Positions 1 through 7,631 are shown, counted from the first letter of the stretch. The stretch is 12,526 bases of DNA from Bacteroidota bacterium (GCA_003453835.1 DMMN01000150.1:2570-15095); one strand, 5' to 3'. The notes: a model not told the origin generated them from the letters alone. Program-made: numbers and translations.

Positions 1-612
1 CCCTACTCGTTCCAGGGTTTGGGGGAAGAGGGCCTTCGTTTTATCCGGGCGGCAGCCGACGAATACAAGCTGAAGGTGATTACCGAAGTTATGGACAAGA
101 GTCAGATCGACCTCGTGGAGAAGTATACGGACATCCTTCAGATCGGGGCGCGTAACATGCAGAACTTCACATTCCTTCGCGATCTCGGCAAGGCCGCCAA
201 GCCGGTGTTGCTGAAGCGGGGCCTTGCCGCCACCATCGAAGAATGGCTCATGTCGGCAGAGTACATCCTCTCCGGCGGCAATGAGCAGGTGATCCTCTGC
301 GAGCGAGGCATTCGCACGTTCGAAACCGCAACGCGCAACACCCTGGATATCAGTGCCATACCCGTCATCAAGAAGAAAAGCCACCTGCCGATCATTGCCG
401 ATCCCTCCCACGGCATCGGCATCCGGGACAAGGTCATCCCCATGGCGCGCGCGTGTGTTGCTGCCGGAGCTGATGGGATTATGGTTGAAGTCCATCACGA
501 TCCCGACCATGCCAAATCCGACGGCGCCCAGTCGCTTTTCCCCGATCAGTTTGCCCAAATGATGAAAGAAGTTCGGATCATCGCAGAGGCTATCGGGCGG
601 AAGATCGCGTAG
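1..612 (+). CDS. aroF: 3-deoxy-7-phosphoheptulonate (DAHP) synthase, type I-beta, C-terminal part (5' end outside window)
   Basis: Condenses phosphoenolpyruvate with erythrose 4-phosphate, the first step of the shikimate pathway, in the cytoplasm. The frame is open from base 1 and its first codons read [12 protein letters not shown], a conserved family segment, so the gene begins upstream of the window; an apparent TTG start at 19 is internal. Further family motifs are [10 protein letters not shown], the PVLLKRG lysine-arginine segment, the ERGIRTFE phosphate-binding region, ADPSHGIG with the metal-binding histidine, and the C-terminal [18 protein letters not shown] block with the metal-binding acidic residue. 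The visible 203 codons run to a normal TAG stop, and the spacing of motifs is that of the AroF/AroA(G)-type enzymes of Bacillus and Thermotoga. No ACT domain follows the barrel; an N-terminal regulatory domain cannot be judged. tyrA follows 79 bp downstream on the same strand with no terminator between them, so the two are probably co-transcribed. Confidence 0.95.
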   Translation, partial: PYSFQGLGEEGLRFIRAAADEYKLKVITEVMDKSQIDLVEKYTDILQIGARNMQNFTFLRDLGKAAKPVLLKRGLAATIEEWLMSAEYILSGGNEQVILCERGIRTFETATRNTLDISAIPVIKKKSHLPIIADPSHGIGIRDKVIPMARACVAAGADGIMVEVHHDPDHAKSDGAQSLFPDQFAQMMKEVRIIAEAIGRKIA

Positions 613-691
613 CTGACGGGGGAAGGGTGGGATCGTACCGGCGCACATCGAACGACGAACACATCACCCATCTTGGAGTTACAACCTCGCT

Positions 692-1810
692 TTGAGAAAA
701 CAACAAACGGGAAAACGGGCGGGCATCGAACGCGTCACCATCATCGGCGTCGGACTGATCGGTGGCTCGCTCGGACTGGCCATCCGTCAGCGCGTCCGAT
801 CGGCTCATGTCGTCGGAGTGGATAGGGCTGAGGTACTTAGGAGGGCCCTGCAGCGTGGGAGTATTGACCGCGGGGAACCCGATATCGCGAAGGCGGTCCG
901 GGGCGCCGACCTTGTCGTCCTTGCGACTCCGCTCTCCACTATTCTCACACTCCTGCCGGTTGTTGCCCGAAGCGCTTCGCCGCAAACGCTCGTCACCGAC
1001 GTCGGCAGCGTCAAGTCCGTTGTTGTCAAGCTCGCGTCAAAGTGTTTTCCAGGACATAACTTCATCGGCGGACATCCGATGGCGGGTGTAGAGCTCTCCG
1101 GAATTGAGGCCGCTCACCCGCTGCTGTTCGAGAATGCGATCTACGTTCTCACGCCTGTCGAAAAGACGCCGCGCGCTTATTTGTACCGGCTGAGCGATTT
1201 CCTCACTCGGCTCGGAGCTCGGGCTATTCGACTTGACGCGCAAACGCACGACGAGGTGGCAAGCGCCGCCAGCCATCTGCCGCAGCTCACGGCAGTGGCG
1301 CTGATGAATGTCGTGGGAAAGCGACATCGAAGTGCGAGGAATCACCTGCAGCTCGCTGCCGGCGGATTTCGCGATCTGACGCGCATTGCTTCAAGCAGAT
1401 TTACGATCTGGAGTGACATCCTCCCGCTCAACAGCGGCGAAATCAGAAAGTCCGTCCGCCTTTTGATTCGCGAGCTTGAGGAGTATTCACAGGTCCTCGC
1501 TTCTGACGAACGTTTATTGCTGCGTCGGCGCTTTTCGTCCGCCCGTCGCCTAAGGAATCACATCCCTAAGACGATGAAGGGATTTCTTCACCCGTTGGCG
1601 GAATTGTATGTCTTTGTCAGCGACAAGCCGGGGATGCTCGCAAAGTTGACGAGCTCGCTTGCCAAGGCAAAGATCAACATCAAGGATATTGAGTTGACGA
1701 AGGTTCGTGAGGGGAGCGGAGGGACATTTCGGCTCGCGTTCGAATCGAAGGATCAGGCGAAGAAAGCCGCGCGAGTTTTGAAGCGGGCTGGGTTTGAGTC
1801 GAGCGAGTGA
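692..1810 (+). CDS. tyrA: Prephenate dehydrogenase with C-terminal ACT domain
   Basis: Oxidatively decarboxylates prephenate to 4-hydroxyphenylpyruvate, the committed step to tyrosine. The N-terminal Rossmann fold has GVGLIGG at residues 19-25 (GxGxxG), and an aspartate at residue 44 after the second strand points to NAD rather than NADP. The catalytic set known from Aquifex TyrA is present: Ser106 in DVGSVKS, His128 in GGHPMAG and His195 in ASHLPQ. Residues from about 303 to the end (ELYVFVSDKPGMLAKL and following) form an ACT domain, the usual site of tyrosine feedback control. The protein is 372 aa, normal for the TyrA-ACT form; no chorismate mutase is fused. The start is TTG: no ATG or GTG occurs in frame between it and the upstream stop at 614, and a GGAG lies 13 bases upstream. 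It follows aroF and is closed by a terminator at 1838-1865. Confidence 0.93.
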   Translation: MRKQQTGKRAGIERVTIIGVGLIGGSLGLAIRQRVRSAHVVGVDRAEVLRRALQRGSIDRGEPDIAKAVRGADLVVLATPLSTILTLLPVVARSASPQTLVTDVGSVKSVVVKLASKCFPGHNFIGGHPMAGVELSGIEAAHPLLFENAIYVLTPVEKTPRAYLYRLSDFLTRLGARAIRLDAQTHDEVASAASHLPQLTAVALMNVVGKRHRSARNHLQLAAGGFRDLTRIASSRFTIWSDILPLNSGEIRKSVRLLIRELEEYSQVLASDERLLLRRRFSSARRLRNHIPKTMKGFLHPLAELYVFVSDKPGMLAKLTSSLAKAKINIKDIELTKVREGSGGTFRLAFESKDQAKKAARVLKRAGFESSE

Positions 1811-1837
1811 AGAGGTGAGTTCTTCTCGAGTATCACG

Positions 1838-1865
1838 CCCCGGTCTGACCGGGGTTTCTTGTTTT
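1838..1865 (+). terminator. Rho-independent terminator after tyrA
   Basis: A perfect 7-bp stem, CCCCGGT pairing with ACCGGGG, encloses a CTG triloop and runs straight into the T-rich stretch TTTCTTGTTTT. It sits 28 bases after the tyrA stop and should end the aroF-tyrA transcript, separating it from the aminotransferase-pckA unit. Confidence 0.9.
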
Positions 1866-1923
1866 CATCGATATCGGGGGTCCGCACGACAAATGACTTT
1901 GGACTTATTTTTCAAGATCTGGA

Positions 1924-1962
1924 ATCCGATCTTTCAACATTGAGAATTCTTTCGGATCGGAT
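1924..1962. repeat. Inverted repeat (8-bp arms, 23-bp spacer) upstream of the aminotransferase-pckA unit
   Basis: ATCCGATC at 1924-1931 is perfectly repeated in inverse orientation as GATCGGAT at 1955-1962. The arms can be extended by GGA (1921-1923) against TCC (1965-1967) across a two-base bulge. No T-run follows directly, so it is not a terminator. It lies about 100 bp before the start codon, so it could be an operator or an RNA structure in the leader; function is unknown. The rest of the 255-bp gap (1811-2065) holds the tyrA terminator, a run of eight T at 1989-1996 and the aminotransferase ribosome-binding site. I could not assign a convincing promoter there. Confidence 0.4.
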
Positions 1963-2046
1963 GCTCCATATGTGAAACAAATGTGTTCTTTTTTTTGGCA
2001 TACATCTTGACCACTGCCTCCATCGTCCAGTCTGCCAATCCTTGGG

Positions 2047-2055
2047 AAGGGAGGT
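2047..2055 (+). promoter_or_regulatory. Ribosome-binding site that fixes the aminotransferase start
   Basis: AAGGGAGGT is a strong Shine-Dalgarno match and ends 10 bases before the ATG at 2066. It supports 2066 as the true start, although the longest uninterrupted frame only begins at 2212. Confidence 0.75.
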
Positions 2056-2065
2056 CCATCGAATC

Positions 2066-3282
2066 ATGACCGTCAGCCAACTAGCAAAGTCAATTGCCAC
2101 GTCACCCACGCTGAAACTGAATGAAGAGGCGCGGCTCCTCCGGGAGAAGGGCGAGGCAGTGGTCACCTGGGCGCAGGTGAACCGAAGAACAAGGCGCCGA
2201 TTGCCGCGATCTTGAGCTCGGCAGCGAAACTCAATACAGGCGATATCAAGTATACACCGACCGACGGCATCCCGTCTCTCAAGAAGGCCATCATCAAATA
2301 CACGGAAGAGAACTACGACAAGGTGGTGGCTCCCGAGAACGTGATCGTCTCCGGCGGCGCGAAACAGTCGGTCTACAACATCCTCTACTCACTCATCAAT
2401 CCGCAGGATGAGGTCATCATCCTCGCGCCGTATTGGGTGAGTTACCCTGAAATGGTGAGGATGGTCTACGGTGTTCCGGTGGTCGTGACCCCGGAAGATG
2501 GAAGCTTCTATCCGAAGATGTCTGATGTGTTGAAAGGGATAAGCTCATACACGAAAGCGATCATTGTCAACAGTCCAAACAATCCTTCCGGAGTGATGTA
2601 CCCCCCGGAGTTCATCGCCGAGTTGGTCGAGTTCTGTGAGAAAAAAGGAATTTATGTCCTGATGGACGACATCTACCATAAGCTGGTGTTTGATGGAAGG
2701 ACGGCTCCTTCTTGTTACAGATACACGAAGAAGGACATCGAGTCCACGCACGTCGTCGTCATCAACGGTGTTTCGAAGCTTTATGGAATGACGGGATTCA
2801 GGATTGGCTGGGCCATCGCGAACCGGCAGCTCGTCGAGATCATGTCGAACGTCCAGGGACAGATTACGTCGTGCACCTCGCTCATTCTCCAGGCGGCGGC
2901 AGAGGGAGCGCTCACCGGTTTGCAGAGCGCCATCGACAGCCTCCGCATGACGCTTGAGAACAACCGGAACGTGATGTTGCAGGAACTCCATTCGTTTACT
3001 GGTGTCAAGACGACCAAGCCTGACGGCACCTACTACTGTCTGCCGGATTTTCGTGCATACTCGAACGATTCCGTGAAACTCTCGGAGCTCCTCTTGAAGA
3101 AGGCGTTGGTGGTGACTGTTCCCGGAAAGGAATTCGGCATGGAAGGGCATCTCCGCCTCAGCTATGCGACATCCATTAAGGACATCATGGAAGGAGTAGC
3201 GCGCATCAAGTGGGCGCTCGATCCGAACTCACCAAATGAAATTTATATCGGCGACCGTAAACTCGTGAGGGACTGGCAATGA
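2066..3282 (+). CDS. Class I aspartate aminotransferase, reading frame broken by an apparent one-base deletion near 2164
   Basis: PLP-dependent aminotransferase of fold type I, most likely interconverting aspartate and oxaloacetate. From the ATG at 2066 the frame reads MTVSQLAKSIATSPTLKLNE and on to GEAVV, then hits TGA at 2213-2215. Reading base 2164 twice, as if one C were missing from a CC pair, restores HLGAGEPKNKAPIAAILSSA and joins the downstream frame, which is open to 3282. The corrected protein is about 405 aa, normal for the family. Key residues are intact: YTPTDG, NSPNNPSG, DDIYHKLVF, the PLP lysine in NGVSKLYGMTGFRIGW (corrected residue 238) and the carboxylate-binding arginine in LRLSYAT. 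There is no slippery heptamer at the join, so programmed frameshifting is unlikely; a sequencing error or a recent mutation fits best. The stop overlaps the pckA start (ATGA). Substrate specificity, including possible aromatic aminotransferase activity, is inferred only. Confidence 0.85.
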
Positions 3283-4919
3283 ACAATATCTTGGACATCA
3301 AAACCCCCGCTCAAGCACAGGCTGCCGCGCTCAAAAGCGATTTCGGGCTCGAGAACCATGGCCTCTCGAATTTACGGTTGGCGTACTGGAACCTGCCGAC
3401 CGAAGCGTTGTACGAGGAAATCACCTTTCGAAACGAAGCGCGGATCTCCCATCGGGGACCAATCATCGCCAACACAGGAAAGCATACCGGACGGTCAGCC
3501 GGAGATAAGTTCGTCGTGAAGGAATCCTCGACGGAAGAGAAGGTTTGGTGGGGACAATACAACCGTCCCTTCAGCCCGGATAAGTTCAACGACCTCTACA
3601 ATCGCCTCCAGGGCTTTCTCCAGGGGCGAGACGTGTTCGTCCAGGATTGCTATGCCGGAGCCGATCCGAACTACCGAATGCCGATCCGCATCATCAGCGA
3701 ACACGCCTGGCATGCCATGTTCGCCCGGAACATGTTTCTTCTGCCCGAGACGAATGAAGCGTACCGGCGACACGTTCCCGATTTCACGGTGATCGCCGTG
3801 CCCTCCTTCAAGGGTATCCCGCAGATTGATGCTACGGCTACGAACACGTTTATCGTTCTGAACTTTTCGCAAAAGCTCTGCATTATCGGGAACACGGCCT
3901 ATGCCGGTGAAATCAAGAAGTCGATCTTCACCGTGTTGAACTATCTGCTCCCTCTTGAGGGAGTGCTCTCGATGCACAGTTCCGCCAACACCGGAAAGGA
4001 GGGAGACGTGGCGGTCTTCTTCGGCCTTTCCGGTACGGGGAAGACGACGCTCTCCGCCGATCCCAAGCGTGGCCTCATCGGTGACGATGAGCATGGATGG
4101 AGCGACGAAGGGGTGTTTAATTTCGAAGGAGGGTGTTATGCGAAGGTGATCCGGCTCTCTCCAACGGCCGAACCGCAAATCTTCGCCACGACACGAATGT
4201 TCGGGACGATTCTGGAAAACGTTGTCTATGATCCCGTGACGCGTCACATCGATCTCGACGACGAGTCGATCACGGAAAACACGCGGGCATCGTATCCGCT
4301 TGAGTACATCGGGAACGCCGTCGCCTCCAAAACGGGGGGGCATCCGAAGAATATCATCCTTCTGACGTGCGATGCTTCGGGAGTCATGCCCCCGATCGCA
4401 CGACTTACGCCGGATCAAGCACTGTATCAGTTCATATCCGGCTACACGTCGAAGCTGGCAGGAACGGAGGCAGGTCTCGGCAAAGAACCGGAGATGACGT
4501 TTAGCACGTGCTTCGGCGCGCCCTTCATGGTGCACCATCCCTACTTCTACGCTGATCTGTTGAAGAGGAAGATTCTGAAACATGGCGCTCACTGCTGGCT
4601 GGTGAACACCGGCTGGATCGGTGGGGCGTACGGCGTTGGCAAACGCATCAGCATAGGTCATACGCGGCGGCTACTCGAAGCAGCCCTCACGGGGGAGCTC
4701 TTGAATGTCGAGTATGTGACCGACCCGATCTTCGGCTTCAACGTTCCGAAGACTCTGGATGGTGTCCCCTCGAACGTTCTCGACCCGTCCGCATCGTGGC
4801 CAAGCAAGGAGGTCTACATGCAGAAATACAGACAACTTGCGGCACGATTCGTTGAGAACTTCAAGAAGTATGAATCGGGATGTCCGCCGGAAGTTGTCAA
4901 GGCCGGACCGAGGGTGTAG
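3279..4919 (+). CDS. pckA: Phosphoenolpyruvate carboxykinase (ATP)
   Basis: Converts oxaloacetate and ATP to phosphoenolpyruvate, CO2 and ADP, the first committed step of gluconeogenesis; it can run in reverse in fermenters. The 546-aa length and motifs are those of the ATP-dependent family: the P-loop-like GLSGTGKTTLSAD at residues 249-261 with Lys255, the metal-binding GDDEHGW with Asp269 and Asp270, the substrate-site segments NTGKHTGRSAGDK near the N-terminus and GNTAYAGEIKKS near residue 210, and a C-terminal NTGWIGGAYGVGKRI block. The start ATG overlaps the aminotransferase stop by four bases, and GAGGGA lies 6 bases upstream, so translation is probably coupled. Both genes use oxaloacetate, which makes a shared role in feeding aspartate carbon into gluconeogenesis, or the reverse, likely. 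A stem-loop at 4929-4957 follows the TAG stop. Confidence 0.97.
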   Translation: MNNILDIKTPAQAQAAALKSDFGLENHGLSNLRLAYWNLPTEALYEEITFRNEARISHRGPIIANTGKHTGRSAGDKFVVKESSTEEKVWWGQYNRPFSPDKFNDLYNRLQGFLQGRDVFVQDCYAGADPNYRMPIRIISEHAWHAMFARNMFLLPETNEAYRRHVPDFTVIAVPSFKGIPQIDATATNTFIVLNFSQKLCIIGNTAYAGEIKKSIFTVLNYLLPLEGVLSMHSSANTGKEGDVAVFFGLSGTGKTTLSADPKRGLIGDDEHGWSDEGVFNFEGGCYAKVIRLSPTAEPQIFATTRMFGTILENVVYDPVTRHIDLDDESITENTRASYPLEYIGNAVASKTGGHPKNIILLTCDASGVMPPIARLTPDQALYQFISGYTSKLAGTEAGLGKEPEMTFSTCFGAPFMVHHPYFYADLLKRKILKHGAHCWLVNTGWIGGAYGVGKRISIGHTRRLLEAALTGELLNVEYVTDPIFGFNVPKTLDGVPSNVLDPSASWPSKEVYMQKYRQLAARFVENFKKYESGCPPEVVKAGPRV

Positions 4920-4928
4920 CAGCGCAAG

Positions 4929-4962
4929 CGAACGGGTGGCGGATCGTCGCCTGTTCGTGTTT
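4929..4962 (+). terminator. Stem-loop terminator between convergent pckA and the zinc-ribbon gene
   Basis: Bases 4929-4941 pair with 4945-4957 over 13 uninterrupted positions (10 Watson-Crick, 3 G-T) around a GAT loop, followed by TGTTT on the + strand. The T-run is short, so termination strength is uncertain. It begins ten bases after the pckA stop and lies just beyond the stop of the converging gene, so it may serve both strands, but the - strand side has no T-run. Confidence 0.65.
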
Positions 4963-4980
4963 ACGGGAGGTGTGTGGGCG

Positions 4981-5271
4981 TTACCGTTTGGACGTGTCGG
5001 GAGGGGAAGGATCGGATTTCTTGACCTGCGTGTCGCCCTCCTTCTTCGATTCGGTTTTCGGTTTTGATTCGGTGGTATCGGAACTCGTCTTCTTGTAGTC
5101 GGTGAGGTAGAATCCGCTTCCTTTGAAGATCATCCCGGCTCCCGCAGTCATCAAGCGCTTCAAGGCAGGTTTTCCGCACGACGGGCACTCGATGAGCGCA
5201 TCAGCCGACATCGATTGCAGCTCTTCAAATGCGTGCCCGCACTCCTTACACCGGTAGTCGTATGTTGGCAT
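4981..5271 (-). CDS. FmdB-type zinc-ribbon protein
   Basis: A 96-aa protein that begins MPTYDYRCKECGHAFEE, the typical opening of the FmdB putative regulatory family. Two knuckles, CKEC at residues 8-11 and CPSCGK near 34-39, should bind one zinc ion. The middle part (LKRLMTAGAGMIFKGSGFYLTDYKK) is also typical, and the last 35 or so residues are rich in Lys, Ser, Asp and Thr and probably disordered. The family name comes from a gene next to formamidase operons; its molecular role is still poorly known, and it is often found beside housekeeping genes. It is the last gene of the - strand run, 42 bp after the aminotransferase, with only a weak upstream GGGA, so it probably depends on read-through transcription. 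Confidence 0.85.
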   Translation of the reverse strand: MPTYDYRCKECGHAFEELQSMSADALIECPSCGKPALKRLMTAGAGMIFKGSGFYLTDYKKTSSDTTESKPKTESKKEGDTQVKKSDPSPPDTSKR

Positions 5272-5313
5272 GGTGTAGCTTTTCCCGTCCCTTCTCGTTG
5301 TGACCGTTTGTCG

Positions 5314-6513
5314 TCACGCTAGTTCCGACAGTCCTCGTCGGAGTCGTTCGACGGCCTTTTCCAGATCGGCCATCGAACACGCATAGGAGATGCGGACCCA
5401 ATCCTGCGCACCGAAACCGGTTCCCGGCACCATCGCGAGATGATGTTTGGTCAGCATGAATTCACAGAGATCATCTGAAGTTCTTATCGTCTTGCCGTCG
5501 ACCGCTTTGTTCAGATAGGCCTTCACCTTGAAGAAGAGGTAGAATGCCCCTCGGGGGTAGACGAACTCCAATCCGTCGATCGATTCGAATTCCCGTACCA
5601 AATACCTCCTTCGCCGGTCGAATTCAACAACCATCCGAGCGATTTCCTGGCTCAAGTCGTTTGCCAGTGCGGCGTAAGCCGCCTTTTGAGAGACGGAAGA
5701 AGCATTCGATGTGACCTGGCTCTGGAGTTTTTCCGCCCCCTCCACGATCTCCTTTCTCGCGGCCAAATAGCCGATGCGCCATCCCGTCATAGAGTAGGCT
5801 TTGGAGACGCCGTTGATCGTAATGACTTGGTCTGCGATCGAAGGAATCGATCCAATGCTGAAATGCTCGAGTCCGTCGAAGATGACCTTCTCATAGATCT
5901 CGTCGGCGATGACGAGAATACCGGTTCGTTCAATCACCGTTGCCAGTCCCTCCAATTCATCCCGCGCATAGACGGCTCCGGTTGGATTGCATGGAGAATT
6001 GAGAATGAGCGCCTTCGTCCTTCGCGTGATCATTCGGTTGAGCAGTGCAGGAGTGATCTTGAAATCGTTCGCAGGGAAGGTCCTGACAATAACCGGCTCG
6101 GCGTCCACGAGCTTCACCATTTCCGGGTAGCTGACCCAGTAGGGGGAGGGGATGATGACCTCGTCTGCGCGATTGCAGACAGCCTGCAGTGCATTAAAGA
6201 CGGAATGTTTTGCGCCGCAGGAAACGAGTACCTGAGCCGGATCGAACTCGAGATTGTTCTCTCTCTTGAGCTTGAAGGTGATGGCCTTGAGGAGATCCGG
6301 GATTCCCTGGTTGGCGGTGTATTTTGTGAAATTGTCGTGGATGGCGGCAATCGCCGCATCTTTCACGATCTGGGGGGTCGGGAAATCCGGCTCCCCGGCC
6401 GTGAGGCTAACAACATCGATGCCCTGGCCTTGCATCTTTTTTGCGCGCGCGGTCAGGGCAAGTGTTTGAGATTTCTCTAATGCGGCTACTTTCTTCGAAA
6501 GTGGTCGTATCAA
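5314..6513 (-). CDS. Aspartate aminotransferase, class Ib
   Basis: PLP-dependent transaminase that interconverts aspartate and oxaloacetate with 2-oxoglutarate/glutamate; relatives may also take prephenate or aromatic substrates. The 399-aa length and motifs fit the Thermus/Bacillus type: SLTAGEPDFPTP near residues 36-47, KYTANQG, PSPYWVSYPEMV near 122-133, LNSPCNPTGA, ADEIYE with the PLP-ring aspartate at 204, and the Schiff-base lysine at 238 in NGVSKAYSMTGWRIGY. The carboxylate-binding arginine is in DWVRISYACS near the end. The start is TTG, fixed by a full AAGGAGG four bases upstream. It sits 24 bp after coaD and 42 bp before the zinc-ribbon gene. It is a paralogue of the + strand aminotransferase at 2066-3282 and shares the PYWVSYPEMV segment with it, but is intact. 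Confidence 0.94.
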   Translation of the reverse strand: MIRPLSKKVAALEKSQTLALTARAKKMQGQGIDVVSLTAGEPDFPTPQIVKDAAIAAIHDNFTKYTANQGIPDLLKAITFKLKRENNLEFDPAQVLVSCGAKHSVFNALQAVCNRADEVIIPSPYWVSYPEMVKLVDAEPVIVRTFPANDFKITPALLNRMITRRTKALILNSPCNPTGAVYARDELEGLATVIERTGILVIADEIYEKVIFDGLEHFSIGSIPSIADQVITINGVSKAYSMTGWRIGYLAARKEIVEGAEKLQSQVTSNASSVSQKAAYAALANDLSQEIARMVVEFDRRRRYLVREFESIDGLEFVYPRGAFYLFFKVKAYLNKAVDGKTIRTSDDLCEFMLTKHHLAMVPGTGFGAQDWVRISYACSMADLEKAVERLRRGLSELA

Positions 6514-6517
6514 CTTC

Positions 6518-6524
6518 CCTCCTT
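6518..6524 (-). promoter_or_regulatory. Consensus Shine-Dalgarno site for a TTG start
   Basis: On the - strand, AAGGAGG lies four bases before the TTG at 6513. A full-consensus site paired with a weak start codon is what fixes the aminotransferase start here; there is no competing ATG nearby in frame. Confidence 0.75.
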
Positions 6525-6537
6525 GGTATCGTATGGA

Positions 6538-7026
6538 TTATCGTTTCGCCGATCGGGCTTTCTTTTTGAGGGCCTTCAGCACCACCACCGGCACAAACCT
6601 GCTCACGTCGCCATTCAGCCGTGCAATCTCGCGGACAATGCTGGAGTTCAGGTAGGTGTATTTCTCGTTCGGCATCAGAAAGACAGTCACCAGGCCATCG
6701 GACAGCTTCCGATTCATCAGTGCCATCTGCAGCTCGTATTCAAAATCCGAGATCGCACGCAATCCCCGCACAATCGCCGTCGCGTTCTTTCTACGGGCGT
6801 AGTCGACCAGGAGCCCGTCGAAGCAATCCACCTCCACCTTCTTGTACGAACGAACGACCTTTCGTATCATCTCCAGTCGCTCCGTCTCGGTGAACATCGG
6901 CACTTTGGTTGAATTGCGCGCGATGGTAATGATTACCTTATCGAACAGCTTCATCGCCCGTTCGAGGATGTCCAGATGGCCGTTGGTAATAGGATCGAAG
7001 GAGCCGGGATAGATTGCGATCTTCAT
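6538..7026 (-). CDS. coaD: Phosphopantetheine adenylyltransferase
   Basis: Transfers AMP from ATP to 4'-phosphopantetheine to make dephospho-CoA, the penultimate step of coenzyme A synthesis. The 162-aa protein opens with MKIAIYPGSFDPITNGHLD, where the TNGH nucleotidyltransferase motif (residues 14-17) contains the catalytic histidine. Other family marks are the RNSTKVPMFTETER segment, IVRGLRAISDFEYE, and LNSSIVREIA, the counterpart of the ISSTxVRE motif. Length is normal. The ATG overlaps the rsmD stop by four bases and an AAGGGGGG site lies upstream inside rsmD, so the two are translationally linked. The rsmD-coaD pair is a widespread conserved neighbourhood in bacteria. Confidence 0.97.
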   Translation of the reverse strand: MKIAIYPGSFDPITNGHLDILERAMKLFDKVIITIARNSTKVPMFTETERLEMIRKVVRSYKKVEVDCFDGLLVDYARRKNATAIVRGLRAISDFEYELQMALMNRKLSDGLVTVFLMPNEKYTYLNSSIVREIARLNGDVSRFVPVVVLKALKKKARSAKR

Positions 7027-7631
7027 GAGTGATCCCCCCTTGAGTCGCCGGCACCGGTGAGAGCGCCGGAATGCTCGCTCGCTTTAGGTTTTGCCTTGAG
7101 AATGAGCGCTCTGGTTTGGCCGAATGACTTCTCCATGACTTCGTACGAATCGGGTGAGACGTCCACGTGGGATTCGCGACTGTGCTCCATGATCACGTAC
7201 GAACCTTCTTTCAAAACTTTGGATGCGGAGATCGCTGAAGGGAGTGTCCCAATCGATTCGAGTTTGTACGGGGGATCCACGAACACAAGGTCGTACGACC
7301 GATGCGTGTTCTTCAGGAACCAGAAGACATCTGCCGGGTAGATCGTGCACCGGGCGCTGCAATCAAGGGCTGCAATATTGGATTCGAGCACCTCGATCGA
7401 ACTTCTTGATTTCTCGACGAAGACGACTTCGTGTGCGCCCCGGCTGAGAGCTTCCAGCCCCAGGCTCCCGCTGCCGGCAAATAGATCGAGCACAGAGGAT
7501 TCCGTGAAATCGATCCGATGTGTAAGGAGGTCGAAGAGTGCTTGCTTGACGCGATCGGTGGTCGGACGTACGGAATGGTCTCGGACGGTGGTCAGGAATC
7601 TCCCTCGGTACTCCCCGGCAATAATCCTCAT
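7023..7631 (-). CDS. rsmD: 16S rRNA (guanine-966 N2)-methyltransferase
   Basis: Methylates G966 (E. coli numbering) of 16S rRNA in the small ribosomal subunit, with S-adenosylmethionine as donor. The N-terminal MRIIAGEYRGRFL and RPTTDRVKQALFDLL (residues 22-36) are RsmD hallmarks. The SAM-binding motif I is VLDLFAGSGSLGLEAL at 47-62, and the catalytic motif IV is DPPY at 119-122, a variant of NPPY common in this family. At 202 aa it is slightly longer than most members because of a C-terminal tail of about 20 residues. Its ATG overlaps the stop of the PilM-like gene (ATGA), and its own stop overlaps coaD. There is no clear ribosome-binding site, so translation probably depends on coupling. 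Confidence 0.96.
   Translation of the reverse strand: MRIIAGEYRGRFLTTVRDHSVRPTTDRVKQALFDLLTHRIDFTESSVLDLFAGSGSLGLEALSRGAHEVVFVEKSRSSIEVLESNIAALDCSARCTIYPADVFWFLKNTHRSYDLVFVDPPYKLESIGTLPSAISASKVLKEGSYVIMEHSRESHVDVSPDSYEVMEKSFGQTRALILKAKPKASEHSGALTGAGDSRGDHS

Noticed and set aside
692..985. Open frames on the - strand opposite the start of tyrA
   Set aside because: No ribosome-binding site or recognisable protein; the tyrA Rossmann fold in the + frame accounts for the sequence.
1989..1996. Run of eight T as a second terminator
   Set aside because: No stem-loop directly precedes it; the nearest inverted repeat ends 26 bases earlier.
1880..2040. Candidate promoters such as TTGGCA (1995) or TTGACC (2007) before the aminotransferase
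   Set aside because: Neither has an acceptable -10 at 16-18 bp, so I did not annotate a promoter although one is expected.
2156..2170. Programmed -1 ribosomal frameshift in the aminotransferase
   Set aside because: There is no X XXY YYZ slippery heptamer at the join and no clear downstream pseudoknot; a missing base is the simpler reading.
3495..4661. 388-codon open frame on the - strand opposite pckA
   Set aside because: It lies entirely within the highly conserved pckA gene, its translation is Arg/His-rich with no recognisable domain, and it is best explained as a shadow of biased codon use in pckA.
5300..5317. GTGAC / GTCAC hairpin between the second aminotransferase and the zinc-ribbon gene
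   Set aside because: Only a 5-bp stem with an 8-base loop, overlapping the stop codon and without a T-run; not a credible terminator.
5686..6480. 264-codon open frame on the + strand opposite the second aminotransferase
   Set aside because: It overlaps a clear aminotransferase with all motifs intact, has an odd Arg/Asp-rich composition, and has no family signature.
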